From contig OX375880.1 of NCBI GenBank assembly GCA_947359465.1, positions 13,028,120 through 13,092,119 on the forward strand: a stretch of DNA of 64,000 bases. Reading direction: 5' to 3'. Below the pieces are notes generated by a model. It searched no databases, was not told the DNA's origin, and saw nothing but the letters and a program-made list of their open reading frames with translations. Position numbers and translations under genes: made by a program. This document shows positions 11,018-21,414 of the stretch, one piece after another (position 1 is the first letter of the stretch; each line of letters starts with the position of its first letter). The DNA is from Metellina segmentata. Taxonomy: Eukaryota; Arthropoda; Arachnida; Araneae; Tetragnathidae.

Positions 11018-11210
11018 GGTAATGGTAATTTTAGTTAACGTCATACTAGAGCAACACAACGGGATATTGACGACGGTTACGGGATCAGTCCCTTAAGGGA
11101 AAGATCCGAGGACAACACCTCGTCATTTTGAACCACGGTCAGGCGACGAGGCAACACCTGGGCTGGTACTTCACTCTCCAAACTTCCACACCAACCCAAC
11201 GTGAGGACAT
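11018..11210 (-). repeat. SINE1, 5'-truncated
   Basis: Tail TAATGGTAATGG then the SINE1 3' half up to CCAACCCAACGTGAGGAC. The tRNA-like head is absent. Confidence 0.85.
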
Positions 11211-11347
11211 AGCTTTATATTATATGCTCTGGAAGACAAAACCAATGACGTTCGTAGGTGGTGTTGCTATATATTTTGCATCGGCATGACTGTGCTAGGT
11301 TTTTTGGCACTTCAGTGTAATTCAAATTTTTTTCTCTCTGTAATATA

Positions 11348-11819
11348 TTGGGATGATGCAAAAGTTCGTCCCGTTTTTTCACCAAAGGTTTGGAAGATTA
11401 TTTTACTGACGAGAAATTACATTGAGTCAATATAGTACGCGCCGTTCCATTACTTTTCTCCATACCTCCAGTGACTGCATCATCCCGCGCTCATACAAGT
11501 TCCGAGGTTTATGGTTCAAGAACTGATACAGGTGACGAAATTTTCTAAACCTTTTACGGCACACGGAATCGACCCCTCACATATTCTTCATATATTTTTG
11601 GAAATATGAATCAAAAATGCTCCTTATTTTCTTAAATTTTTACCGTTTAACAAAATTGAAAAAACGCAATCCGATAACACAATTTTTTCCTTAGGACACG
11701 TTGAAATTCATTCTGTCAAACAACATGAAAACTTTACACGTGTGGAGCAGATAACACTTTGTTTCTGCTATGCAATGCCATCTAACGCCCAAAACGGGAC
11801 GAAAATTTGAACAACCCAA
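11348..11819. mobile_element. Mariner-type MITE
   Basis: Begins TTGGGATGATGCAAAAG and ends with the complement of TTGGGTTGTTCAAATTTTC; both ends continue into TCGTCCCGTTTT. TA flanks both sides (11346-11347 and 11820-11821). The ends match the mariner theme of TTGGGTNG near the tip. No transposase is retained in the 472-bp interior. A second partial copy lies at 51740-51873. Confidence 0.7.
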
Positions 11820-11821
11820 TA

Positions 11822-12440
11822 TTACATGAGGGCTAATAAGGCCAAGACTGCGGCTTGAAATGAATTCCGATGCATTAAGACATCCATCCTCATATAGAGA
11901 TTTGAACTCGGTACCAAAAGTCGTAGTCAAAGCTCAGAGTACTCACATTACCGTATTAGTATTATTGTGTTGCCGAGAAGCAGAATACAGAATAAGTTTT
12001 TGTCAATATCGAATGAATATTTTATAATAACTATAAACGAGGAAGTTTTTGTTACAGTAACCAATTCCACATTTCCATATTTACAATCAATTTTATAATT
12101 GGGAAATAAAAAGGAAATCATGATATTGTTTTACAAATATTCGTAAAACAGCCGATTCGTCATGCTTTAAACTTCTTTAAGCTTTTGCAAATATAAATTA
12201 CGGATCACTGGATAAACATTTATTAAGCACATCAATTTCAACTTCCCAATTGCAGCTCCTTTGTAAACTGTAAGTAAAGTTTGTGTAAACACGGTAGATT
12301 TTTTAAAATGTTTAATTAAACGTAGTTGGCTAAATGCTATAAAATGCAAAGATTTTTTTAAATACTAACGTTTGAAAGTTGATTTTAAAATACTTATTTA
12401 CTGCCGTACAATACCATTAACTACTGATATTTTTTTGCCC
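11822..12440. other. Unclassified AT-rich stretch
   Basis: No recognised gene or repeat. Confidence 0.3.
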
Positions 12441-13640
12441 GATATCTTAGATGTATCGATACGAGCTTTGAAATGGATCGATCCAGAACATTCAATACAT
12501 CAAGGATCGATAATTTATACCCGATATTTTAGATGTATCGATAACGCTTCGAAACAGATCGATCCAGAATGTCAATTCGTTACGGATCGCTATTTTTCAT
12601 TCGTTAGTTTAGATTTATTGATACTTCGTGCTTCAAAGCGGATCGATCTAGAAAAAATATGGATGCTTCTTGGATCCATACATTTGTCTGGTATTTCAGA
12701 TGTAACGATACTACGTGCTTTGAAACGAATCGATCCAGAACATCAATACTTCACGGATCGAAACTTTATACCCCATATTTTAGAAGTATCGATACTAAGT
12801 GCTTCTAAATCGATTGATTAGAATATCGTTACATTATGAATCGTTATTTTTTATTCGATGTTTTACATAAAAAAATATTTTGTGCTTCAAAACGGCAATC
12901 CAGAATATCCATACTTCTTGGATAGATATTTTTGTCCGATATTTCAGATGTATCAACACTACGTGCTTTGAAACGGATAGATCCACAGTATCGATACTTT
13001 CCAAAACATTTTTTCTTCCTATATTTAGTATGGATCAATACTTCGTGAGTCGAAACGGATCGCTCCTTAATATCGGTATTTCATGGACCGATATTTTTCT
13101 TCCGATATTTTAAATTGATCGATAATACGTGCTTCGAAATTTATCGCGATGCACAGTATCCATACTGCACGAATCGATATCTTTCATCCGATATATATTT
13201 TTTATACGAATCAATACTACCTGCTTCGAAACGGATCATTCCAGAGTTTCGATATTTTTCTTCCGATATTTTAAATGGATCGATTCTATGTGCTTCGAAA
13301 CGGATCGATCCACAATATCTATACTGCAGGAATAGTTATCTTTCATTCGATATTTTATACTGATCCATACTACATGCTTCGAAACGGATCGTTCCAGAGT
13401 ATCGATATTTTAAGTGGATCGATACTACATCCTTCGAAACGGATCTATCCACAGAATCTATACTGCACGAATCGATATCTTTCACCCGATATTTTATACG
13501 GATATATACTACGTGCTTCGAAAAGGATCGATCCACAGTATCGATACTTCACGGATCGATATTTTACATGGATCGTTACTTTCCTTCCGGTATTTTATAT
13601 AGATCGATACTGCGTTCTTCGAAACGGACCGCTCCTGAAA
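12441..13640. repeat. 84-bp satellite array, ~15 monomers
   Basis: The core GCTTCGAAACGGATCGATCCA recurs about 15 times with typical spacing of 81-88 bp and a few short (57, 65 bp) or long (94, 101 bp) steps. Each unit also holds CGATATTTT and palindromic ATCGAT. Because 84 is a multiple of three, long open frames pass through several units, but they carry stops and no family signature, so I do not call a gene. Confidence 0.9.
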
Positions 13641-14351
13641 ATTGATATCGGGGATACTTCGACTAAAAGCGACACAAGAAAACATCATAAAAGTCCCAAG
13701 TAATCATATCGCGAGGGCATAAAGATGCTCACAACAGGTGCCAGGAGTCGTTGCACTCTCGAGTTCCCTCAACGCAAACAAACGAACGGATAACGGCATC
13801 CCAGAACGATCAAAGACAGAAGCGAAAACAGGACATCGCCATTTGACGGCACTTCTCCTCGCCTCGTCGGCACTGCCTGCGTCAAGCGTGCCGCCTGATT
13901 TACGTCCCGTCGGCCGGGCTCTAATCCCGGTCGCTCTCAGCTGCTGCTCGACCCCTTTCTGAACCGGCAGACGATTTATGGACTGGGGCCGGAAAGTGAT
14001 TTGTGTTTTGCCCCACCTGCGGAAGGTCCCTTATTTACGACGTGGCAATCGCTGGGGCTTCCCTTTTCCTCTTTCGGCAAGCTCCATTTCAAAGGGGAGC
14101 CGGGAACATCGCTATTGCTGAAGAGCGGTGTTGTTTGGGGTGCGCGTAAAATAAGGGGTGAGTGTGTTTCTCTTCACTTCCCTTCCACTCAGGGTGATCG
14201 TCAAGCGATGTTTTTCCCATTATCCGGTTTCTGTTTTTCAGAGAATGCCTGGTTGGATTGGCGATTTATGGCCCATGTGCAGTATTCGGCCTAGCTGAGT
14301 CAAACACGAGACAACGTTCAGTAAAAAATATCGTGAAAGGGTGAGTACAAA
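13641..14351. other. GC-rich unclassified island
   Basis: Apparently single-copy sequence. Short open frames occur on the plus strand (about 13738-13962 and 14001-14294) but have no recognisable domain. It ends where the next Tc1 element starts. Confidence 0.3.
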
Positions 14352-14506
14352 TACACTCTACGACAAAAAAAAAATCGACGCACCAAGAAGGAGTTGTCCG
14401 ATTGCGATAAAAATGGGTGAAAGTGAAGAACAAACATAGAAAAACAAACGATTCAAATTTCAGAACATTTGAATGATTTAGTTCAGATTTTGACCGTTAT
14501 AAAGGG

Positions 14507-14833
14507 TAAAGGTAATTTTAGTTAACGTCGTACTAGAGCAACAAAACGGGCTATTGACGACGGTCCGGGATCAGTCCCTTAAGGGAAAGATCCGAGGACA
14601 ACACCTCGTAATTTTGAACCACGGTCAGATGACGAAGCAACACCTGAGCTGGCACCCCACTCTCCAAACTTCCACGCCAACCCAACGTGAGGACTTTCGG
14701 CCACGACAGATTTAAGGTGCACCAGCCGCCTCTACACCATACGCTTACAAACATCCATTCCCGGACCCGGATTCGAACCAGGAACCTTCCGATCTAGAGG
14801 CTAACACCTTAACCACTATACCGTTTGGTCGGC
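14507..14833 (-). repeat. Full-length SINE1 inside the Tc1-type element
   Basis: Complete 327-bp copy with ATTACC-type tail at the left and GGTTTGGTCGG head at the right. The flanks CCGTTATAAAGGG (14494-14506) and CCTTTACAAAGGG (14834-14846) are an imperfect duplication, so this is an older insertion than that at 8298. Confidence 0.85.
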
Positions 14834-14846
14834 CCTTTACAAAGGG

Positions 14847-16030
14847 AGGAAGTCAATAAGACGATGGTCCACCTCTGGCCTGGATGCGTCACCCGGCGTG
14901 GCACAGACTGAAAAAGTTCCCGGATGGTGTCCTGCGGAATTTATTGCCATCTCCATCTGTAGGACTAAATGATCAACATTCCGGGATGGTTGCAATCGCC
15001 TTCCCATAACGCCCCAAATGTGATCTATGGGAGAAAGATCAGGAGACCTAGCTGACCAAGGAAGTGTTGGGAAAGCTCAAAGATAGTTAATGGCAACACG
15101 TGCCGTGTGGTAAAGTAAGTCAGGGGTGTCGCAAAAGGAATGGCAATAAAACCGGACATAGAATGTCGTCTACGTACTAGGGATGCGACATCGATGTTTT
15201 GAGACATCGATGTTCAAAATTAAAACATCGATGTTGATAATACATCGCCCCCAAACCATCGATGTTTTTAAAGTTCAGTGTATTTAAACTTTATTTCCCC
15301 ATTTCTTCAGACGGGTTTTACAACTATTGATGCGACATCGAGAGCAAAACATCGATGTTCAAAATTAAAACATCGATGTTGATAATACATCGCCCCCAAA
15401 CCATCGATGTTTTTAAAGTTCAGTGTATTTAAAATTGTTTCCCCATTTCTTAAAACTGGTTTAGCAACTAGTGATGCGACATCGGCTCCAATATATCGAT
15501 GTTTCTTTTTCTAAAACATCGACATCGATGTCGCATCCCTACTTTTCAGACTCTTCATCCTTGGTCACTTTGGTCTAAATGTATGTTCAATTTGCTGATT
15601 ATAAAAATTATGCTACTTGGTTAATTAAAAAATTTTTATGTCGGTACTTTTTTCATTTAAAAATAAAACATCGACAAGTATAAACATCGATATTACAAAA
15701 ACATCGACCCCAATACATCGATGTTTTTTTAAAAAAACATCGATGTTGCATCCCTACTACGTACCGCTGTGTCCTAAGTATTCCAGAAATGACTACCAAA
15801 GGGCTACGTCTATCAAAGGGGATGACAACCCCAGATTATATCGCCCTGTTGTGGGCATGTGTGTCGTGCGATAGTATAGGCAGGATCTCCACGCTGCCCT
15901 GGACGTCTCCCGACATGTCTGCGGTTGTCGTCATTACACAGTTGTATACAATACTAGTCACTAGACTATACGTCCCCAGTCAGTGTCGTTCCAAGCTGAT
16001 CGAGCCTGACACCACTGTTGGACAACTCAT
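14847..16030 (-). pseudogene. Tc1/Tcb-like transposase, broken
   Basis: Reading right to left, the first block has DDNRRHVGRRPGQRGDPAY and IARHT before WG, the region just after the first catalytic Asp in Tcb-type transposases. After the hAT MITE comes LPWSARSPDLSPIDHIWG, then MGRRLQPSRNVD, the C-terminal catalytic block. The last acidic residue is Asp (SPID) where most Tc1 proteins have Glu (SPIE). The N-terminal helix-turn-helix and the second catalytic Asp block are missing, and there are frameshifts. Not functional. Confidence 0.8.
15178..15756 (+). mobile_element. hAT MITE M1 (ACATCGATGT-rich)
   Basis: The 579-bp element starts TAGGGATGCGACATCGATG and ends with near-complement AACATCGATGTTGCATCCCTA. 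It has an exact 8-bp duplication CTACGTAC (15170-15177 and 15757-15764), diagnostic of hAT. The interior is packed with the palindrome ACATCGATGT and has about two copies of a ~160-bp unit plus a unique segment around CACTTTGGTCTAAATGTATG. No transposase. Confidence 0.9.
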
Positions 16031-16087
16031 TCTTTGTGCGTCGATATTTTTTGTTATAGAGTGTAGAAAACAGGTAACTCCGTATTT

Positions 16088-16365
16088 TAATTTGCGTCAC
16101 ACTGGAGGAACACAGCGGGTTATTGACGATGGCCCGGGATCAATCCACGTAGGGAAAGATCCGAGGACAACACCACGTGATTTTTTACCACGGTCAGATG
16201 ACGAGGACACACTTGAGGCTGGCACCCTACTCTCCCAATTTTAAAACCATGCCACCGAATGATTTAAGGACAACACCCCAGCATTTTTAAACGCGGATGG
16301 ATGACGAGGTCACACCTGAAGCTGACATCCCACTCTCTGAACCTCCTCACCACACCAACGTCAAA
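16088..16365 (-). repeat. Two adjacent SINE1 remnants
   Basis: 16088-16260 and 16261-16365 are consecutive minus-strand body fragments (TATTGACGATGGCCCGGGAT; GACGAGGTCACACCTGAAGC), both without a clean head. Confidence 0.7.
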
Positions 16366-16763
16366 CGAAGGAAAGATGGCGAAAGAAATGCGCATCGCAT
16401 GGAACTGTTTTGAGATAAACAGACTTCTCTACCAAACAAAATAAAACAGGTGATGTGTACAGCGCAACACTATGGAGAAGGGAGAGACATCCGGAATTGA
16501 TAGTGATGTACGAGTTCAACAACAGCCGCCAAAAACGTAATACTTTTGAAACAACGCGCATCCTTTAATCCATAGAAAAGCAGCTGGCGGAACCCGACGA
16601 TTACGCGGAGATCCAGAGAATTCACAGCACTTCTTTGTGTGAAACATTGTAGTTGTTTTCCAGAGACGTTTTTAGGAGCGGACATTTTAAGAAATGATGC
16701 TGTCTCCGTGTTTCGTCTCAAACAAAATGGCAGGTAGGTAGCTATTCTAATCAACGTTCCGTG
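16366..16763. other. Unclassified stretch
   Basis: Short minus-strand open frames here (16361-16561, 16470-16754) have no recognised domain and overlap each other. Confidence 0.25.
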
Positions 16764-16879
16764 GTAATTGGTAATTAACGTCGTACTAGAGTAACGCCAG
16801 TGGCTATTGACGACGGTCCGGGATATAGCCCAAATGAAAGTTTCAATGAAAGTTAATTATAATTATTGTCGTACTAGAG
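16764..16879 (-). repeat. SINE1 pieces, second one split by a hAT element
   Basis: 16764-16830 is a SINE1 3' fragment. 16858-16879 begins a second one that stops after TACTAGAG and resumes at 18396. Confidence 0.75.
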
Positions 16880-16989
16880 CAGTGGTTGCCAAACTCATTA
16901 GTTAAAAGAGCCAAAGATCAGCGGGACAACGATTAAGATTTCTTTTGGGAGCCAAATTTCTGTTCAAGAACCATGTTTTTTAGGGATTC

Positions 16990-17420
16990 GGTTTAAACTA
17001 GCTACTAGCCTTAAATAAAACCATATATCATAATAACAATAATAATCTCATTTATTGACCTTTCAGTAGCAATAATACTAAAAGTTCTTTAGAACCCGAA
17101 GTCGAAATAAATCGAACAAAAGTGATATTTGCGCTGTGTCATTAATGTCACAAGATTCGTGGAGCTATTGATAAAGCTGAAACCAATTTAAGATCTTCGA
17201 TTTGCTGATTGGTTATATTCGTAGACATTTTGACCGTTCTGTCTTTTACTGTTTTAGCAAACAGTGGTAACTTTAATTTTTTAAAGAATTTCCGCTTTGT
17301 TTTTTTAAATCCAGGAATAGCTCTTCGGATGCATTTATAAAACAACTTGAATACATTAATTCACCGTCTGTGCATGGTTTGCCTCTCTTAGTAATCTCTT
17401 GACTAACGATAAAGTTTGCC
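16990..17420 (-). pseudogene. GTF2IRD2/ZBED-type hAT transposase fragments
   Basis: Three blocks can be read on the minus strand in shifting frames: REANHAQTVNELMYS, then KTVKDRTVKMSTNITNQQIE with DLKLVSALSIA, then CDINDTAQIS followed by VRFISTSGSKELLVLL. Their order and spacing match the start of the catalytic region of GTF2IRD2/EPM2AIP1-type hAT proteins, where NQQIEDLKLVSALSIA leads into the first catalytic acidic motif. That motif itself is disrupted here. Frameshifts and stops make it a pseudogene; the BED finger and dimerisation region are absent. Confidence 0.75.
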
Positions 17421-17574
17421 ATGTTAGCATTATTGGAAGATTGCACCCGATAATTAAATACAGAACTTGGTTTTTCTTGACTCTTCTGAATTTACTCAAC
17501 TGCTTTCTTCCTCGCATCACCAGTGGGATATTTATTGCCAGCATTAAGTCGGAATCGATTCGTGGTAGAGCCGC

Positions 17575-18358
17575 ACTCAAGTGGCTATAGAGCCGCACTC
17601 AAGTGGCTATAGAGCCGCACTCAAGTGGCTATAGAGCCGCACTCAAGTGGCTATAGAGCCGCACTCAAGTGGCTATAGAGCCGCACTCAAGTGGCTATAG
17701 AGCCGCACTCAAGTGTCTAAATGGCCGCACTCAAGTGGCTAAATGGCCGCACTCAAGTGGCTAAATGGCCGCACTCAAGTGGCTAAATGGCCGCACTCGA
17801 GTGGCTAAAGAGCCGCACTCCAGTGCCTAAAGAGCCGCACTCAAGTGGCTTAATGGCCGCACTCAAGTGGCTAAATGGCCGCACTCAAGTGGCTAAATGG
17901 CCGCACTCAAGTGGCTAAAGAGCCGCACTCAAGTGGCTAAAGAGCCGCACTCGAGTGGCTATAGAGCCGCACTCGAGTGGCTAAATGGCCACAAGTGGCT
18001 AAATGGCCGCACTCAAGTGGCTAAAGAGCCGCACTCAAGTGGCTAAAGAGCCGCACTCAAGTGGCTAAAGAGCCGCACTCGTGGCTAAAGAGCCGCACTC
18101 GTGGCTAAAGAGCCGCACTCGTGGCTAAAGAGCCGCACTCGAGTGGCTAAATGGCCGCACTCGAGTGGCTAAATGGCCGCACTCGAGTGGCTAAATGGCC
18201 GCACTCAAGTGGCTAAATGGCCGCACTCGAGTGGCTAAATGGCCGCACTCGAGTGGCTAAAGAGCCGCACTCAAGTGGCTAAATGGCCGCACTCAAGTGG
18301 CTATAGAGCCGCACTCAAGTGGCTAAAGAGCCGCACTCAAATAGAGCGGCTAAAGAGC
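17575..18358. repeat. 22-bp minisatellite, ~35 copies
   Basis: The unit is GAGCCGCACTCAAGTGGCTA plus TA or AA, with a variant ATGGCCGCACTCAAGTGGCT. A 20-bp subtype lacking the AAG occurs at about 18070-18140. Runs of like variants alternate (TATAGAGCC first, then AAATGGCC, then AAAGAGCC). The unit resembles the GGCTCTTTAGCCGC-like subterminal sequence of the host hAT element. Since 22 is not a multiple of three, open frames here are artefacts. Confidence 0.95.
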
Positions 18359-18395
18359 CGAATGCGGCGGGCGAGCCGCGGTTTGCCGACCAATG

Positions 18396-18500
18396 AACTA
18401 GAGCAACAGAACGGGCTATTGAAGACGGTTCGGGATCAATCCCCGAAGGGAAAGATCTGAGGACAACACCTCGTCAGATGTAGTGTTTAACCACGGTCAG
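18396..18500 (-). repeat. SINE1 remainder after the hAT insertion
   Basis: AACTAGAGCAACAGAACGGG continues the copy that stops at 16879. Confidence 0.85.
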
Positions 18501-18589
18501 ATGACGAGTAGTTCGGTTGGAATTAAAAAGAATTATCTGCCTGAAAGTTTCGAATCCAATCAAAGACCGTCACGTACAAAAGAGACTTT

Positions 18590-18720
18590 TACGCGTTAAA
18601 ATTGTCGTAGTATCCAATGTACTCACGTTGGCGTGGTTCGGAAGTGTGGAGAGTGGGGTGCCAGCTCGAGTGTGACCTCCTCATATGACCTTGGATTCAA
18701 AAGTACGTGGTGTAGTCCTG
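18590..18720 (+). repeat. SINE1 body fragment
   Basis: Contains GGAGAGTGGGGTGCCAGCTC and a diverged GACCTCCTCATATGACC. No head or tail is seen. Confidence 0.7.
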
Positions 18721-18737
18721 TGCAGCCTTCTACACGA

Positions 18738-18812
18738 AGGTTACTACCGCAGTGGACAAACCCACTGCGGTAGTAACCTACTCTGACCCATGACGGCTCC
18801 AGAGTAGGTTAC
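18738..18812. other. Overlapping perfect hairpins
   Basis: AGGTTACTACCGCAGTGG (18738-18755) pairs perfectly with 18762-18779 across a 6-base loop. The right arm overlaps GTAACCTACTCTG (18773-18785), which pairs perfectly with 18800-18812 across 14 bases. The two hairpins share bases 18773-18779, so they cannot form together. Confidence 0.7.
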
Positions 18813-18956
18813 AATTGTCAGATGATAATCTTTTTTCTTCTAAGTTTAAGAGATGATTTTTTTATAAGTGCAAGGATCTGTGAGGTGGACATACCTTATA
18901 TATAGAGAGAGTGAGAGAGAGACAAAAGTATTTGGACATTGTATGTTTTCCAGAAA

Positions 18957-20060
18957 AATTATTTTATTATTCTATTTGGTACCGTGTGGGGACTCACTTT
19001 TGCTTGTATTACAACTACAACACCCGTCGAGGCATATATTCCACAAGTTCTCTGAAGGTCTGGGCAGGAGAAGCTCCCCATGCCTCTTGCAAGGCTTTGA
19101 GTATAGATCGTTGTGAAGATAGGCGAGCGTGGTGTTGTCGTACACGTCGATCCAGTTTGTCCCACAAGGGCTCGATCTAATTGCGATCTGGGCTCTGAAC
19201 AGGCAAGTCAAGCAAATTCACCTCATTTTCAGGAAACCAGTCCAGTACTAGTTTTGCAGTATGACATGGAGTTCTATCCAGTTGAAAGGAACAACCATCA
19301 TCGCCATAGTATTGCAATAGTTTAGGCAAGTCTGAATGATCCAGAACGTCCAGGTACACGTCAGCGTTTTAGGAATGCGACATCGATGTCGATGTTTTTA
19401 ACATCGATGTATTGGAGTCGATTTTTTTGAAACATCGATGTTTATACTTGTCGATGTTTTTACGTTGTCGATGTTTTATTTTGAAATGAAAAAAGTACCG
19501 TTTTAAAATTTTAAAAAATAACCAAGTAGCATAATTTTTAAAATCAGCAAATTGAACATACTTTTAGACCAAAGTGGCCAAGGGTGAAGGATCTGAAAAG
19601 TAGGGATGCCACATCGATGTCGATGCTTTCACAACATTTAAGCTTTATAAAAAAACATCGATGTATTGGAGCCGATGTCGCATCACTAGTTGCTGAATCC
19701 AATTTTAAGAAATGGGGAAAAAGTTTAAATACACTGAAGTTTAAAGACATCGATAGTTTGGGGGCGATGCATTATCAACTTCGATGTTTTAATTTTGAAC
19801 ATCGATGTTTTGCTGTCCATGTTGCATCACTAGGTGCTAAACCAGTTTTAAGAAATGGGCAAAAAAGTTTAAATACATTGAATTTAAAAAACATCGATGT
19901 TTTTGTGGCGATGTATTTTAAACATCGATGTTTCAAAACATCGATGTTTTGCTGTCGATGTCGCATCCCTACAGCGCTTATGGTACCTGGTATATAAAGC
20001 AATGGGTCGATTCCTAACCAGGAAAACGACCCCACACAAAGATGGATTCTTCTCCTAAAT
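18957..20060 (-). pseudogene. Tc1 transposase C-terminal half, broken
   Basis: Before M2 (right side) the frame reads EFRRRIHLCVGSFSWLGIDP and LLYIPGT. After it come MYLDVLDHSDL, QYYGDDGCSFQLDRTPCH and ENEVNLLDLPVQSPD. LDRTPCH is the second catalytic Asp block. The final block ends PDRN where PDLNPIE is expected, so the Glu is lost. The first catalytic Asp and the DNA-binding domain are absent. Confidence 0.85.
19370..19971 (-). mobile_element. hAT MITE M2 (ACATCGATGT-rich)
   Basis: 602 bp, same family as M1 in opposite orientation. It starts TAGGAATGCGACATCGATG and ends ATCGATGTCGCATCCCTA. The duplication is CAGCGTTT (19362-19369) and CAGCGCTT (19972-19979), 7 of 8 matching. Confidence 0.9.
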
Positions 20061-20176
20061 TCTTCAGTGTCCAAATACCTTTGTGCATATAGTATACATA
20101 TGTCGCCATGAAATTACTCGTTTGATATTTTGCACGATATGAATAAATCCTTAAAATTCAAATCATGTTTATTTTA

Positions 20177-20285
20177 ACGTTCACCAGCCCTCACGCCCAC
20201 AACTGTCTTTGGTTGGATCGAGTTTCAATCTCGCAGCCACCCCTTTGCTAATCCGTTACTCTTTTAACCGGACTATCGTGTTTTA
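20177..20285 (-). repeat. SINE1 fragment with the alternative head (head B)
   Basis: Minus strand shows ATCCGTTACTC-type A-box complement and a degenerate B box, then CAAAGACAGT and the GGCTGGTGAACG start of the SINE1 body. Head B differs from the GCCGACCAACCGG head. Confidence 0.65.
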
Positions 20286-20534
20286 AGTTCGTATTCGTTG
20301 TAAGTTTGTCTCTAAATAACTCAAGGATTAAATTATAGAACAACAAATGCAACTTTTTCAGTTATATTCATATCCGTGTCCCTTGAAGAAATCAATTGAA
20401 TCGGTATAGGATCAGCTCTGATTTTGTTACCCCTTTCGAAATAAAATCCTTAGTTTGTAAATGTCCTCTCTACTAGTTCAGTCACTACACGATGGAGTTA
20501 GTACATCAATTAGGGCATGGAAATTACTTTACGC
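20286..20534. other. Unclassified stretch leading into a coding-like tandem repeat
   Basis: An open frame begins at ATG 20461 and runs into the first repeat unit. No promoter-like signal stands out. Confidence 0.3.
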
Positions 20535-21402
20535 CGTGAAGGATACAAATAAATTTCGTCGGATCGCCAAATCTCTCATTTACATTAGACATAGCAAACA
20601 CGCTCAAACATACACTCAAGACATTGCTGCTGTACACCATTGTCGTCGAAGATTTACTTACAAAGAATACTGGAAACTTCGGATCCCTTTGAAAATGAAA
20701 TCCTTACTACGATACTATCCTCCAGATCTAATTGAATTGCTACATGTGGCAGTTTGGGCTTGAATTTAGGGCATAACAAATACTTTAACGCCATTAGGAG
20801 TCGCAAATAAATTTCGTCGGCTCGGTAAATATCTCATTTGCATCAGACATAGCAAACACGCTCAAACATACACTCAAGACATTGCTGCTGTACACCATTG
20901 TCGTCGAAGATTCACTTACAAACAATGTTGGAAACTTCGGATCCATTCGAAAATGAAATCCTTGCTACAATATTATCCTCCAGATCTAATTGAAATGCTA
21001 CATGTGGTAGTTGGTGCATGAATTTAGAGTATAACAAGTACTTTAACCCCATTAGAAGTCGCAAATAAATTTTGTCGGATCGGCAAATCTCTCATTTGCA
21101 TTAGATATAGCAAACACACTCAAAAATACACTCACGACATTGCTGCTGTACATCATTGTCGTCGAAGATTCATTTACAAAGAATGCTGGAAACTTTGGAT
21201 CCCTTTGAAAATGAAATCCTTACTACGATACTATCCTCCAGATCTAATTGAATTTCTAGTCGCAAATAAATTTCGTCGGCTCGGCAAATCTCTCATTTGT
21301 ATCATGCGCAGTAGAAACGCTCAAAAATACACCGAAGACAATGCTATTGTGGACGAAGAGTTGTCTGAAGACCCTCATAAAGAATGCTGGAAACTTTAAT
21401 TT
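20461..21402 (+). repeat. Tandem 258-bp repeat with conserved open frames
   Basis: Four units start near AAATAAATTTCGTCGG at about 20548, 20805, 21063 and 21264 (steps of about 257, 258 and 201). All read through the same frame as NKFRR-x-GK, ICIRHSKHAQTYTQDIAAV, HHCRRR, WKL and KMKSLLRYYPPDLIE. Units 1 and 2 end at the same TGA after HVAV or HVVV. Unit 3 lacks that stop and reads directly into unit 4, which ends VDEELSEDPHKECWKL then stop. About 86 codons per unit, rich in Arg, Lys and His. I do not recognise the family. It may be an expanded exon or a decayed gene fragment. Confidence 0.6.
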
Positions 21403-21414
21403 CGAATTGAATTA

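Larger units (their letters stand above)
14352..16065 (-). mobile_element. Tc1-type (Tcb-like) transposon, doubly interrupted
   Basis: Inverted ends are TACACTCTACGACAAAAA at left and the complement of TACACTCTATAACAAAAA at right, both followed by ATCGACGCAC and a GAGTTGTCC block. The minus-strand transposase fragments lie between them. A SINE1 (14507-14833) and the hAT MITE M1 (15178-15756) are inserted. Removing both leaves about 0.8 kb, so the element is also internally deleted. Confidence 0.85.
16880..18395 (-). mobile_element. hAT transposon carrying a 22-bp minisatellite
   Basis: Starts CAGTGGTTGCCAAACTC and ends with the complement of CATTGGTCGGCAAACCGC. It is flanked by TACTAGAG (16872-16879) and AACTAGAG (18396-18403), an 8-bp duplication with one mismatch, inside a SINE1 whose sequence continues directly on both sides. 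The right terminal region (GAGCCGCGGTTTGCCGACC preceded by GCGGCGGGCGAGCC) matches the usual subterminal layout of GTF2IRD2-like hAT elements. Transposase fragments are on the minus strand, so the minisatellite occupies the element's 5' region. Confidence 0.85.
18918..20090 (-). mobile_element. Deleted Tc1 derivative split by hAT MITE M2
   Basis: Ends are GACAAAAGTATTTGGACA at left and the complement of GTGTCCAAATACCTTTGTG at right. The minus-strand transposase C-terminal half is present, but the N-terminal half is gone: the right end joins directly to the GAATTTAGGAGAAGAATCC region. The same junction is seen near 29.7 kb and 40.6 kb. M2 (19370-19971) is inserted. Confidence 0.85.

Noticed and set aside
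12372..13703. Several long open frames in the 84-bp satellite
   Set aside because: They follow from the unit length being a multiple of three. Frames overlap on both strands and show no domain.
17575..18358. CRISPR-like regular repeats
   Set aside because: Units are contiguous with no unique spacers; it is a eukaryotic minisatellite inside a hAT element.
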